DNA of 64,000 bases from Ferruginibacter sp. (GTDB lineage Bacteria; Bacteroidota; Bacteroidia; Chitinophagales; Chitinophagaceae). A program made the position numbers and the translations under genes. Below, one piece after another: positions 17,918 through 26,771 of the stretch (positions are counted from its first letter, which is position 1; each line of letters starts with the position of its first letter). Below the pieces are notes generated by a model. It was not told the DNA's origin, did no database searches, and worked only from the letters and a program-made list of their open reading frames with translations. The stretch lies in NCBI GenBank assembly GCA_016786725.1, contig JAEUVU010000013.1, forward strand, positions 186,001 to 250,000, in the 5' to 3' direction.

Positions 17918-20900
17918 ATGTCATTCACACTTCAGAATAAAGTAAGGATAGTAACCGCAGCTGCCTTGTTCGACGGACATGATGCAGCCATCAATATCAT
18001 GCGCCGCATCATGCAAAGTAAGGGCGCCGAAATTATTCACCTGGGCCACAACCGAAGCGTTGCCGAAATTGTAGAATGTGCCATTGAAGAAGATGTGCAG
18101 GGCATTGCCATCACCAGCTACCAGGGGGGCCATGTTGAGTTTTTTAAATACATGAAAGACCTGCTGAATGAAAATGGCTGCGGGCATATAAAAATATTCG
18201 GCGGTGGCGGCGGTACCATTCTTCCATCTGAAATAGAAGAATTACACAACTACGGCATCACAAGAATTTACAGCCCGGACGATGGAAGGCATATGGGCCT
18301 GGAAGGCATGATAGAAGATGTGGTAAAGACCTGTGATTTTAACCTGAATGGGAATGGCGATTATAAAACAGCCATGACCCTGGGCGAAGTGAATGATGTA
18401 AGAAAGATCGCCAGACAGATAACAAATGCAGAGAATGGTCAACAAACAACAAACGAGAAACAACAAACGGACAAAAAGATTCCGGTTTTAGGAATAACAG
18501 GAACTGGTGGTGCAGGAAAATCTTCAGTAACAGATGAAATAGTACGCCGTTTTTTAAATGCTTATGCAGATAAAACAATTGCGGTAATTTCTGTTGATCC
18601 ATCCAAGAAAAAAACCGGCGGCGCTTTGTTGGGAGACCGAATCAGGATGAATTCTATTTCTTCTCCACGGGCTTATATGCGTAGCCTTGCAACAAGAGAA
18701 AGTGACAAGGCACTGAGTGAATATGTGCAGGAAGCTATTGACATCTGCAAAGCTGCCAATTACGACTTTGTAATTTTAGAAAGCGCCGGTGTTGGCCAAA
18801 GTGATGCATCCATATTGGATTATGTAGATGTGAGTATGTATGTGATGACACCTGAATATGGCGCTGCATCTCAACTTGAAAAAATAAACATGCTTGATTA
18901 TGCCGATGTGGTTTGCGTCAACAAATTTGATAAAGCCGGGGCTTTGGATGCCTTGCATGATGTACGCAAACAATACAAACGCAATCATGGTTTGTGGGAT
19001 GCAAAGGATGAGGAATTGCCGATCGTCGGTACCATTGCCGCACAGTTTAACGATACCGGTGTAAATGAGTTGTTTGAAAGGCTGATGGAAAAAATTGCAG
19101 AAAAATGTGGCATTAAATTTCACGGGGATATTGAGCATCACTCACACACAAAAGATACATTCAGCCAATCAACTATTATTCCCCCTAAAAGGATAAGATA
19201 CCTGGCAGAGATAGCCGAAACCATTACGGCTTATGATACCTGGGTAATTGAACAGGCGGGCATTGCAACAAAGCTGTATCAACTTGATGGCACCCTTACA
19301 GCGGCTTCTACAACCCCGACAGCGGTTTTAACCCTGTCGGCGGTTGCAAGAGAAGAACTCGAAAAAATAAAAAATTCCTTAGAAGAAAAACTCCATCCTG
19401 AATGCAAAAAACTCATTCAATCCTGGCCGCAGGTTGTTGAAACTTACAATAAAGAATTTTACGAATTTAAAGTAAGAGATAAAGTAATTAAACAACCGCT
19501 TACTTATAAAAGTTTATCGGGCACCACACTTTCAAAAGTTATTTTACCTAAATACAAAGACTGGGGCGATATTTTAAAATGGCAGTTGCAGGAAAATGTA
19601 CCCGGAGAATTTCCTTTTACAGCAGGTGTGTTTCCTTTGAAGAGAGAAGGCGAAGATCCTACCCGTATGTTTGCCGGTGAAGGCGGGCCGGAAAGAACCA
19701 ACAGGCGCTTTCACTATGTAAGCCTGGGCCAGCCTGCAAAGCGCCTCAGTACCGCGTTTGACAGTGTTACTTTGTATGGTGAAGATCCTGATCACCGCCC
19801 GGATATTTATGGCAAAGTAGGTAACAGCGGCGTAAGCATCGCATCGGTTGACGATGCAAAAAAATTATACAGCGGTTTTGATCTTTGTGATCCAAAAACT
19901 TCTGTAAGTATGACGATCAACGGGCCTGCACCCATACTACTTGCATTTTTTATGAATGCAGCCATTGATCAGCAATGCGAAAAATACATTATTGATAATA
20001 ATCTTAAAGAAGAAGTAAATAAAAAGATAGAATCTTTGTACAGCATAGATTCGCTTCCAAAGTATGTAGGTGTAGATGGTAAAGAAATTGTACCCGCAAA
20101 AGGTGAACTGGTTGGAGCCTTGCCTGGAGGAAATGATGGTTTAGGTTTACGCCTTTTAGGTTTAAGCGGACAAGATGTTTTGCCTACAGAAGTTTACAAT
20201 GAAATAAAAGCAAAAGCGCTATCAACTGTTCGTGGTACGGTGCAGGCTGATATTTTAAAAGAAGACCAGGCACAAAATACCTGTATTTTTTCTACCGAGT
20301 TTGCATTAAAGCTGATGGGAGATGTGCAGGAATATTTCATTGAAAATTCGGTGCAGAATTTTTACAGCGTAAGCATCAGTGGTTATCATATTGCAGAAGC
20401 AGGAGCTAATCCTATTACACAGCTGGCATTTACATTAGCAAACGGCTTTACTTATGTAGAATATTATTTAAGCCGTGGAATGAACATTGATGACTTTGCG
20501 CCAAACCTTTCTTTCTTCTTCAGCAATGGTATGGATCCGGAGTACAGTGTGATTGGAAGAGTAGCCCGGAGGATATGGGCTAAGGCGATGAAGAATAAAT
20601 ACAAAGCCAACAGCCGCTCTCAAAAATTAAAGTATCATATTCAAACATCCGGCCGCAGTTTGCATGCGCAGGAAATTGATTTTAATGATATCCGAACTAC
20701 GCTGCAGGCATTGTATGCCATTTACGATAACTGCAATTCTTTACACACTAACGCTTATGATGAGGCTATCACCACACCAACAGAAGAAAGTGTAAGAAGG
20801 GCAATGGCCATTCAGCTGATTATAAACAGGGAGCTTGGCACTGCAAAAAATGAAAATCCAAACCAGGGATCATTTTTAATAGAAGAGCTTACGGATATTG

Positions 20901-21331
20901 TAGAAGAAGCTGTGATGGCTGAGTTTCAGCGGATAACAGAACGTGGAGGCGTGCTGGGCGCCATGGAACGCATGTACCAGCGTAATAAAATACAGGAAGA
21001 AAGTTTGTATTACGAAACATTGAAACACACCGGTGAATATCCCATTGTTGGGGTTAATACCTTCCTAAACAAAAAAGGAAGCCCAACCATTTTACCAACA
21101 GAAGTAATTCGTTCTACAACCGAAGAAAAAGAATTCCAGATAAAAGCTCTGCAGGCTTTTCATAAACGCCATGCAGGTAAAAGGGATGAGATGCTGAAAC
21201 GTTTACAACAGTCAGCAGTTAACAACGACAATCTTTTTGCTGAACTGATGGAAACAGTAAAGTATTGTTCGCTGGGGCAAATTACCAATGCATTGTATGC
21301 AGTGGGAGGGCAATACAGGAGAAATATGTAA
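17918..21331 (+). CDS. icmF: Fused isobutyryl-CoA mutase IcmF
   Basis: A 1137-residue cytoplasmic B12 enzyme that interconverts isobutyryl-CoA and n-butyryl-CoA, with its own G-protein chaperone. Domain order is a B12-binding domain (about 8-140, LFDGHDAA at 17-24), a MeaB-like GTPase (P-loop GTGGAGKSS near 194, [11 protein letters not shown]), a linker, then the mutase domain (from about 555 to the end). Two positions that separate isobutyryl- from methylmalonyl-CoA mutase point to Icm[10 protein letters not shown] has Phe where the methylmalonyl enzyme has Tyr, and KEDQAQNT has Gln where it has Arg. The linker near 174-186 ([14 protein letters not shown]) comes from an inserted repeat-like DNA tract. 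It is a monocistronic gene closed by a strong terminator. Role: branched-chain acid or C4 acyl-CoA metabolism. Confidence 0.93.
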   Translation: MSFTLQNKVRIVTAAALFDGHDAAINIMRRIMQSKGAEIIHLGHNRSVAEIVECAIEEDVQGIAITSYQGGHVEFFKYMKDLLNENGCGHIKIFGGGGGTILPSEIEELHNYGITRIYSPDDGRHMGLEGMIEDVVKTCDFNLNGNGDYKTAMTLGEVNDVRKIARQITNAENGQQTTNEKQQTDKKIPVLGITGTGGAGKSSVTDEIVRRFLNAYADKTIAVISVDPSKKKTGGALLGDRIRMNSISSPRAYMRSLATRESDKALSEYVQEAIDICKAANYDFVILESAGVGQSDASILDYVDVSMYVMTPEYGAASQLEKINMLDYADVVCVNKFDKAGALDALHDVRKQYKRNHGLWDAKDEELPIVGTIAAQFNDTGVNELFERLMEKIAEKCGIKFHGDIEHHSHTKDTFSQSTIIPPKRIRYLAEIAETITAYDTWVIEQAGIATKLYQLDGTLTAASTTPTAVLTLSAVAREELEKIKNSLEEKLHPECKKLIQSWPQVVETYNKEFYEFKVRDKVIKQPLTYKSLSGTTLSKVILPKYKDWGDILKWQLQENVPGEFPFTAGVFPLKREGEDPTRMFAGEGGPERTNRRFHYVSLGQPAKRLSTAFDSVTLYGEDPDHRPDIYGKVGNSGVSIASVDDAKKLYSGFDLCDPKTSVSMTINGPAPILLAFFMNAAIDQQCEKYIIDNNLKEEVNKKIESLYSIDSLPKYVGVDGKEIVPAKGELVGALPGGNDGLGLRLLGLSGQDVLPTEVYNEIKAKALSTVRGTVQADILKEDQAQNTCIFSTEFALKLMGDVQEYFIENSVQNFYSVSISGYHIAEAGANPITQLAFTLANGFTYVEYYLSRGMNIDDFAPNLSFFFSNGMDPEYSVIGRVARRIWAKAMKNKYKANSRSQKLKYHIQTSGRSLHAQEIDFNDIRTTLQALYAIYDNCNSLHTNAYDEAITTPTEESVRRAMAIQLIINRELGTAKNENPNQGSFLIEELTDIVEEAVMAEFQRITERGGVLGAMERMYQRNKIQEESLYYETLKHTGEYPIVGVNTFLNKKGSPTILPTEVIRSTTEEKEFQIKALQAFHKRHAGKRDEMLKRLQQSAVNNDNLFAELMETVKYCSLGQITNALYAVGGQYRRNM

Positions 21332-21350
21332 CTGGTGAATTTGTATTCAT

Positions 21351-21390
21351 AAAAGAGCCGGTTCACCAAAGGCGAACCGGCTCTTTTATT
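21351..21390. terminator. Strong bidirectional terminator between icmF and the 161-aa gene
   Basis: A 14-bp perfect stem (aaaagagccggttc at 21351-21364 with gaaccggctctttt at 21374-21387) and a 9-nt loop. A-runs and T-runs on both sides let it serve both convergent genes. Confidence 0.92.
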
Positions 21391-21401
21391 TTATCTTTTA
21401 A

Positions 21402-21887
21402 TTATCTGCCGATAGGTATCATCAACGAAAGTTTGAATTGCTTCATACTATTTGTTGCAATCCCGTTTTGTAATCCGGGAATTGAAATCCTGTCGGTGGA
21501 TGCTTTTAATTTTGCTTTCCTGGCTTCACGTTTCAGGTCGCTTGCCTTGTTTGAAAAATGGATACTTGTTAAAGCAAGGCCTATTCCAACCAAAGCACCT
21601 GCAGCTCCTACAACTATTTCTGTAGTATGTTTTTTAGGGTCACCATATCCTACAAAGTTGCCTTGTGAATCATAGAGCTCTACCGGGTCGCCTATATCGT
21701 TTTGGATCACTCCGTAAATTAAAGTACCAATACCTCCAGCTGCAATAACTGGCCCTGTGGCAACTAAAATGGTGCTGGTTGTTCTTGCCTTGCGTGATTT
21801 ACTCATTAATTCATCATAATCCCCGTTTTGTGCAAACGCCGCACTGCTGATAATTAACAGCGATAGAATTGTAAAAAAAGTTTTCAT
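21402..21887 (-). CDS. Secreted protein of unknown function with hydrophobic segments
   Basis: A 161-residue protein with a signal peptide (MKTFFTILSLLIISSAAFAQ). After the short charged region YDELMSKSRKARTTS there are two glycine-rich hydrophobic stretches (STILVATGPVIAAGGIGTLIYGVI and EIVVGAAGALVGIGLALTSI) that could span a membrane, then a basic segment (KASDLKREARKAKLKAS) and a short C-terminal strand. I do not recognise a named family. It is monocistronic, ending at the shared terminator with icmF. Confidence 0.7.
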   Translation of the reverse strand: MKTFFTILSLLIISSAAFAQNGDYDELMSKSRKARTTSTILVATGPVIAAGGIGTLIYGVIQNDIGDPVELYDSQGNFVGYGDPKKHTTEIVVGAAGALVGIGLALTSIHFSNKASDLKREARKAKLKASTDRISIPGLQNGIATNSMKQFKLSLMIPIGR

Positions 21888-21952
21888 AATGCATTTTTGT
21901 TTTTAAGAGGCAAAGATAGAGGAAAACACATTTCAAAAACCTGTCAGATGGC

Positions 21953-22165
21953 TTATTTCAGCTCTTCGCATAAATAACCCGCTGTGGAGACAATGGTTTC
22001 AATTTCGCTGGCTGAAATGTTTTCACCCGTCACCCTTAATACCTTGTCACAATCATGAAGGTCCACATTCCATTCTTTGATAAAAGGATGCCCGTTTAAA
22101 GCCGGCCTCACATTTTTAATGTGAAGATCATTGATGATATTTGTTTTAAAAACATGAATTTCCAT
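21953..22165 (-). CDS. Small HMA-like (ferredoxin-fold) protein without the CXXC metal site
   Basis: A 70-residue protein starting MEIHVFKTNI at the ATG at 22165; an open extension to 22267 overlaps the upstream gene and is not family-like. The strand-helix-strand pattern (KNVRPALNGHPFIKEWNVDLHDCDKVLRV then SASEIETIVSTAGYLCEEL) resembles heavy-metal-associated domains. The usual N-terminal CXXC is missing, only single cysteines remaining. It is the last gene of a three-gene leftward operon behind an ECF sigma factor and a small membrane protein, 23 bases downstream of the latter. Function unknown; it may sense or bind a partner rather than a metal. Confidence 0.68.
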   Translation of the reverse strand: MEIHVFKTNIINDLHIKNVRPALNGHPFIKEWNVDLHDCDKVLRVTGENISASEIETIVSTAGYLCEELK

Positions 22166-22188
22166 GGCAGTTGGTGAGGTTTTAATTT

Positions 22189-22569
22189 TTATCCGGCAGC
22201 CGTATCTGTAGGCGAATCCTGCGGGTTTTGCCGCATTGCCCACCGGCTGCCGCATTTGCTTCTCCATTCGGATTTAAATTTTTCTCTTTCTTCAGGCGTC
22301 ATCCCCGAAAATTTTTCTTTCATTTCCATCCACTTTTCCCGGTTGCGCCAGCCGCCCCTGTGGCCTTTTCCAAAACCACCAAAAAGTATCTTACTTAAAA
22401 CCAAAATACCCATGGCCTGGAAAAAACCAATGGCTTTTACCCCTGTTATCACACCTGGTAAAATGCCATTCCACAACAGCATTACTATCCAGGTAAATAA
22501 AAATAACCCCCCGATAAAAATGGGTACAAATAATACCCCTTTTTTTATCCTGTGATCCATCTTCTTCAT
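22189..22569 (-). CDS. Small membrane protein in the ECF sigma operon
   Basis: A 126-residue protein with two hydrophobic helices (GVLFVPIFIGGLFLFTWIVML and AIGFFQAMGILVLSKILFGG) and a basic, Trp/Arg-rich C-terminus containing GMTPEEREKFKSEWRSKCG. It lies 11 bases after the sigma factor gene and so probably belongs to the same transcript. Position and topology suggest an anti-sigma or membrane sensor role, but no known anti-sigma domain is visible. The start could also be the second Met (MDHRIKK). Confidence 0.72.
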   Translation of the reverse strand: MKKMDHRIKKGVLFVPIFIGGLFLFTWIVMLLWNGILPGVITGVKAIGFFQAMGILVLSKILFGGFGKGHRGGWRNREKWMEMKEKFSGMTPEEREKFKSEWRSKCGSRWAMRQNPQDSPTDTAAG

Positions 22570-22580
22570 AAAAATTTATT

Positions 22581-23150
22581 TTAATAGTTTAATAATTCGT
22601 CTTTCAATACCGACAGGCGGTTCCGCAAATGCAGTACTGCGTAGCGTTTCCGGCTGATAAGTGTGGCCACACTTTCACCTGTTTGTTCAGCTATATCTTT
22701 AAAAGGCACCCCTTCAATTTCATTCAGTATAAAAACCTCTCTTTGTGCAGCAGGTAATTCATCCAGCGCTGCTTTCAGTTCTTCCCAGAAAATATTGCGC
22801 AGGTATTCAGTTTCAGGGGTTGAATCTGATGGCAGCATCATTTCTTTCCAGTTAAAACTGTCTTCATCTGTATCTGCATTGCCCAGCACATCATCTGAAA
22901 GGGGTAATTTATGTTTGCGGTAATTATCGGTTATTTTGTTGCGGGCTACTTTGTAGAGCCAGCCGGTTGCCTGTTCAATAGGCTCGGTGTTACCGGCAAA
23001 CTGATAAAAAACGTCCTGCAGTATATCTTCGGCATCTTCGATACTGGCTACCCTTTGCCTGATAAATCCAAACAAACGGTTGCTGATAGATTTTATAGTA
23101 CTGGTAATATTTTTATTACGCTCTGCAGTCATGTCTATGGCTAATGTCAT
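22581..23150 (-). CDS. ECF-type RNA polymerase sigma factor
   Basis: A 189-residue sigma-70 family extracytoplasmic-function factor. Region 2 is visible as LFGFIRQRVASIEDAEDILQ followed by DVFYQF and GWLYKVARNKITDNYRKHK. Region 4 is visible as ALDELPAAQREVFILNEIEG with the helix-turn-helix PFKDIAEQTGESVATLISRKRYA. It directs RNA polymerase to a stress or envelope regulon. It is the first gene of a leftward operon with a small membrane protein and an HMA-like protein. The start at 23150 could also be the Met six codons later. Confidence 0.93.
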   Translation of the reverse strand: MTLAIDMTAERNKNITSTIKSISNRLFGFIRQRVASIEDAEDILQDVFYQFAGNTEPIEQATGWLYKVARNKITDNYRKHKLPLSDDVLGNADTDEDSFNWKEMMLPSDSTPETEYLRNIFWEELKAALDELPAAQREVFILNEIEGVPFKDIAEQTGESVATLISRKRYAVLHLRNRLSVLKDELLNY

Positions 23151-23230
23151 CGCTTCGTCTTTCTGTTATAAATAAGACGGATGGCAGGTAATTATGTTTT
23201 AAAACAGTAAAATATTTTTCAACCTGCAGT

Positions 23231-24085
23231 TTAGTATGTATTGGTCATATCCTCATCTACGCAGATGATATAATCTGCCTTACGCTTGTTTTCGGCCAGC
23301 AGTTCTTTTATATTTTTTTGAGATACGGTGGTGATGGTGGCGTATTTCAGACCGGGTTGCTTTTTTTTCAGGTACCAGTTAATGCCATCATAATTATCTG
23401 AGTGAAAGGAGCCGTTGTAATGTATAAAAAGATTGCCGGGTTTAAAATTCTGCAGGATAAAATAAGCCATGGTGGCATCTTTGCTGGCCTGTGCTTTGGG
23501 CATATTGGGTCCGCCATGCCCGCCCATCATCTCCAGCATTTTTACATAGCCGGGCAGCGTTGCATCATAATCCATTGGTAAAGGAGCCATCCATTGTTTT
23601 TCTGCAGCCGGTAAGGTATCCAGCGCTTCAAAACCTTTTTTTGAAACCAGCGAAGCATACTTTCTTGGAATATTGGTGGCCACAAATACTGCTTTTTTTT
23701 CTTTGGCAAAATTTACAATGGGGGCATAATCGGTATTGTAATTTTTCCACAGCCTTGCTGCAGAGTCAAGTCCTTTAGCCGATATTTTCCCGGCCAGGTA
23801 ATCATTTAATGCCTGCTGGTTATCCGCTTCAAACATTTCGGCGCCAAAAGTTAAGGTACGTTTTTCACCCAGGTCTTTCGCTACCGATAATTCAAGCCAG
23901 TGAGCAATGGCGTTGTTGTGAAACTCGCCAAAAAGCACAATATCCTTATTAGCCAGTTGTTTGATCATTTTATTGTAAGGAACTTTTTTACCTTCGGCAT
24001 TATAGAGGATATATGCAGGTTTTTGCTGTGCAAAGATCTTTGCAGATGTCAATATCAGTATGATTAACCAGAATTGTTTTTTCAT
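23231..24085 (-). CDS. ChaN family haem-binding-like protein
   Basis: A 284-residue exported protein (signal MKKQFWLIILILTSAKIFAQ). The core matches the ChaN/DUF399 family of the EreA/ChaN/Tiki-type superfamily: KDIVLFGEFHNNAIAHWLELSVAKDL with Glu and His in GEFHNN, FGAEMFEADNQQALNDYL, and a late HYNGSFHSDNYDGINWYL segment with conserved His. Some homologues bind haem and are linked to iron uptake, while others are linked to peptidase-like activity. It stands alone, divergent from the amidase gene. The biochemical role here is inferred only from the family. Confidence 0.87.
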   Translation of the reverse strand: MKKQFWLIILILTSAKIFAQQKPAYILYNAEGKKVPYNKMIKQLANKDIVLFGEFHNNAIAHWLELSVAKDLGEKRTLTFGAEMFEADNQQALNDYLAGKISAKGLDSAARLWKNYNTDYAPIVNFAKEKKAVFVATNIPRKYASLVSKKGFEALDTLPAAEKQWMAPLPMDYDATLPGYVKMLEMMGGHGGPNMPKAQASKDATMAYFILQNFKPGNLFIHYNGSFHSDNYDGINWYLKKKQPGLKYATITTVSQKNIKELLAENKRKADYIICVDEDMTNTY

Positions 24086-24212
24086 GCAGGCTTATTTAAA
24101 CGGCAAGGTAAAAAGAATAGGCCATAACCATACACGTGTTGCAAAAACAATAAGCAATGATGCAATTTTAATTAAGATTTTGTGGTGTAACTTTCAGTTA
24201 ATATAAACAGGT

Positions 24213-25025
24213 ATGAAACCAGCACGGATAATTACTGCCTTATTTATTGCTGCTTTAACAGGCAGCTGCAGTAATAATAAGTATGCAACAAGCAACCGCA
24301 GTTACAGGCAACAATCAAAAGCCTTTGCAAATGAGCTAAAAAAACAGCCTGCCGCGGTGGATAGCGCAGCTATGGCAGCCCAATGGGTAGGTACTACCAA
24401 CTTTGGAATGCGTAAACCCAATTTCGTTATTATACACCACACAGCACAAACAGCCTGTGATACCACCCTTAAAACTTTTACATCGCCCCGTACGCAGGTG
24501 AGTGCACATTATGTTATTTGTAAAGATGGTACTATCAATCATATGCTGAATGATTACTTAAGAGCCTGGCATGCCGGCAACAGCAAGTGGGGTAATGTTA
24601 CCGATGTGAACAGTGTCAGTATCGGCATTGAATTAGACAACAATGGTTTTGAACCTTTCAGCGAAGCACAGATAAACAGTTTACTGAACGTACTGAAAAA
24701 ACTGAAGAAGGATAACAATATACCCACTGCCAATTTTATTGGCCATGCCGATATTGCCCCCAAAAGAAAAGTAGATCCCAATAAATATTTTCCCTGGCAG
24801 CAATTGGCCGGCAATGGCTTTGGTTATTGGTATGGAGATACAGCTAAAGTTATTTTACCTGAGCATTTTAATGCCATCCAGGCTTTACGCATCATTGGTT
24901 ATGATACAAGGGATACTGTTGCTGCCATCAGGGCTTTTAAACTGCATTTTGTACAGCAGGATTCGTTACCCAGGCTTACAGACGGGGACAGGAAGATCAT
25001 TTATGACCTGTACAAAAAATATTAA
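24213..25025 (+). CDS. N-acetylmuramoyl-L-alanine amidase lipoprotein (Amidase_2)
   Basis: A 270-residue lipoprotein (lipobox LTGSC). The Amidase_2/PGRP domain is clear: zinc-binding FVIIHHTAQT, SAHYVICKDGTINHML, RAWHAGNSKW, and a second metal/catalytic cluster GHADIAPKRKVDPNKYFPW. It cuts the amide bond between N-acetylmuramic acid and L-alanine in peptidoglycan, like AmiD, probably from the outer membrane for wall recycling or remodelling. A C-terminal peptidoglycan-binding-like segment (ALRIIGYDTRDTVAAIRAFKLHF) is visible. Its stop codon overlaps the stop of the convergent flippase gene. Confidence 0.93.
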   Translation: MKPARIITALFIAALTGSCSNNKYATSNRSYRQQSKAFANELKKQPAAVDSAAMAAQWVGTTNFGMRKPNFVIIHHTAQTACDTTLKTFTSPRTQVSAHYVICKDGTINHMLNDYLRAWHAGNSKWGNVTDVNSVSIGIELDNNGFEPFSEAQINSLLNVLKKLKKDNNIPTANFIGHADIAPKRKVDPNKYFPWQQLAGNGFGYWYGDTAKVILPEHFNAIQALRIIGYDTRDTVAAIRAFKLHFVQQDSLPRLTDGDRKIIYDLYKKY

Positions 25026-26536
25026 CGCTTAAAATATTTGCCAATCACCGGCAATTTTACCAACTCCTTTGCTTCAATTTTTGAAACAAACCAGGTAAAG
25101 AAAGCAAACAATATAAAACCGGTTCCGATAGAAAATAAATAGTTACCCGGCAGCAGTTTTACAATACCAAAGTGCAGCAGGCAAATGAGAATAACCAGAA
25201 CCATGTAGGAGATGAGTTTTTTTACAGCATATGGTATTGGATAATATTTTTGCCCCAGCAGGTAACTGCTCACCATCATAAATAAATAACAGCAGAATGT
25301 TGCCAATGCAGCGCCGGTATAATGCCAGATGGGAATAAGCACAATGTTCAGAACAATTGTAATGGCAGCCCCGCAGATAGTAATATAAGCGCCATACATA
25401 TTTTTGTTGGTGAGCTTATACCAAACGCTCAGGTTGTAATAAATACCCAAAAAGATATTGCCCAATGCAAGCAAAGGCACCACCTCTAATCCTTCCGTCC
25501 ATCTGGGATTTGCAAAGGTTACAAATATCCAGCGGAACACATCTAAGAACAAACCAATAAAAAGAAACATAAAGCAACAGGCGATCACAAAAAATTTCAT
25601 CACCCGGGCATAAGTTCGTTGTGCATTTTCACTTTTACTTTGATTGAAAAAGAATGGTTCTGCAGCCATACGAAAAGCCTGTATCATAATGGTGATAAGC
25701 AATGCGATTCGGAATATGTTTGCAAAAATACCCAACTGATGATCGGCTTCGTTTTGCGGCAGATCAACCACATGGCGGTATATCAAACGGCTCAGCACAT
25801 CATTTACCATGCCGCCCAAACCAACAATGATCAATGGCGCACTGTAACGCATCACTTCTTTCCACAAAGAAAAATCAAAGCGGATCTTTACCTGCCTTAT
25901 TTCTTTTGACAGCACCAGTAAAGTAAAAAGACTGCCGCAAAGATTACCCAGCAGGTAATAACCCAGGCCAATGTCTTTGTTATAAATGTGTTTTAAAAAA
26001 CTGCCAGGGTTTGATTCCAGCATTTTTGGAATAACTCCCAGGAAAAGAATAACTACACAAACATTCAGCACAATACCGGCCACTCTTGCAAATGCGTAAC
26101 GTTTGGGCCTGTTTTCCTGCCGCAGTTTGGCAAAAGGCAAAGTGTTTAAATTATCAACGGCAATAATGGCAATCATCCACAAAACATAATCGGGATGTTG
26201 GTTAAGATCGGCAGCATTCACCAGCGAATCTTTACAAAGCAATAAAAGCAGCGTAAATAAAATACTGCTGAACAAAAGTGAAAGTGAAAGTGTATTGTAA
26301 AGTTTTTGTTTATCGTGTGTTTGAGAAAAGCGGAAGTAAGCCGTTTCCAAACCATAGGCATACAGTACGTTTAAAAAAGGAATGATGGTGTACACCTGCA
26401 CCAGGTCGGCAGTTTTTTCGGGCATCACCACAAAAAAAGGCAATGCCATATTCATTAAATATCCCAGGAAACGGCTGGCAATGGTAGGCACGCCATACCA
26501 CAATGTTTGTCCTGCTAATTTTTTAATGCCGCTCAA
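25022..26536 (-). CDS. Polysaccharide/oligosaccharide flippase family membrane protein
   Basis: A 504-residue inner-membrane protein with about 12-14 hydrophobic helices. It belongs to the MATE-like polysaccharide biosynthesis (Wzx/RfbX-type) family, seen in the N-terminal IKKLAGQTLWYGVPTIASRFLGY and the overall pattern. It is expected to flip a lipid-linked glycan across the inner membrane. The start is TTG at 26536 with an in-frame TAG just upstream, and the family N-terminus begins exactly there. No glycosyltransferase cluster lies around it, so the substrate is unknown. Confidence 0.88.
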   Translation of the reverse strand: MSGIKKLAGQTLWYGVPTIASRFLGYLMNMALPFFVVMPEKTADLVQVYTIIPFLNVLYAYGLETAYFRFSQTHDKQKLYNTLSLSLLFSSILFTLLLLLCKDSLVNAADLNQHPDYVLWMIAIIAVDNLNTLPFAKLRQENRPKRYAFARVAGIVLNVCVVILFLGVIPKMLESNPGSFLKHIYNKDIGLGYYLLGNLCGSLFTLLVLSKEIRQVKIRFDFSLWKEVMRYSAPLIIVGLGGMVNDVLSRLIYRHVVDLPQNEADHQLGIFANIFRIALLITIMIQAFRMAAEPFFFNQSKSENAQRTYARVMKFFVIACCFMFLFIGLFLDVFRWIFVTFANPRWTEGLEVVPLLALGNIFLGIYYNLSVWYKLTNKNMYGAYITICGAAITIVLNIVLIPIWHYTGAALATFCCYLFMMVSSYLLGQKYYPIPYAVKKLISYMVLVILICLLHFGIVKLLPGNYLFSIGTGFILFAFFTWFVSKIEAKELVKLPVIGKYFKR

Positions 26537-26640
26537 CTATGTTTTTGATTTAGGTGCAATTTACTTGTATAATATTTAACACTGTAATTTTCTGATAGAG
26601 ATATGTAACTGTTAACCAATTTGGTTCTGCTTAAAAAAGT

Positions 26641-26748
26641 TGCCAGTGTGCCTGTCCCGATTATTTCGGGGAGCTTGTCGAATACGGTGCAATTTGAAAA
26701 GAGGCCCTTTTATTTGTGAACCCGCCTTCGACAGGCTCAGGCTGACAG
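26641..26748. repeat. REP-like imperfect palindrome, copy 1
   Basis: A roughly 108-base element whose ends read like ctgtcagcctg...cctgtcgaaggcgg and ccgccttcgacaggctcaggctgacag. An internal small hairpin (tcccgattatttcggggag) lies on one side. A second copy in the opposite orientation is at 33977-34069. It lies between the flippase start and the peroxidase stop and contains no ORF. Confidence 0.85.
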
Positions 26749-26771
26749 TCTTCTGGAAAAAGATAAAGCCA

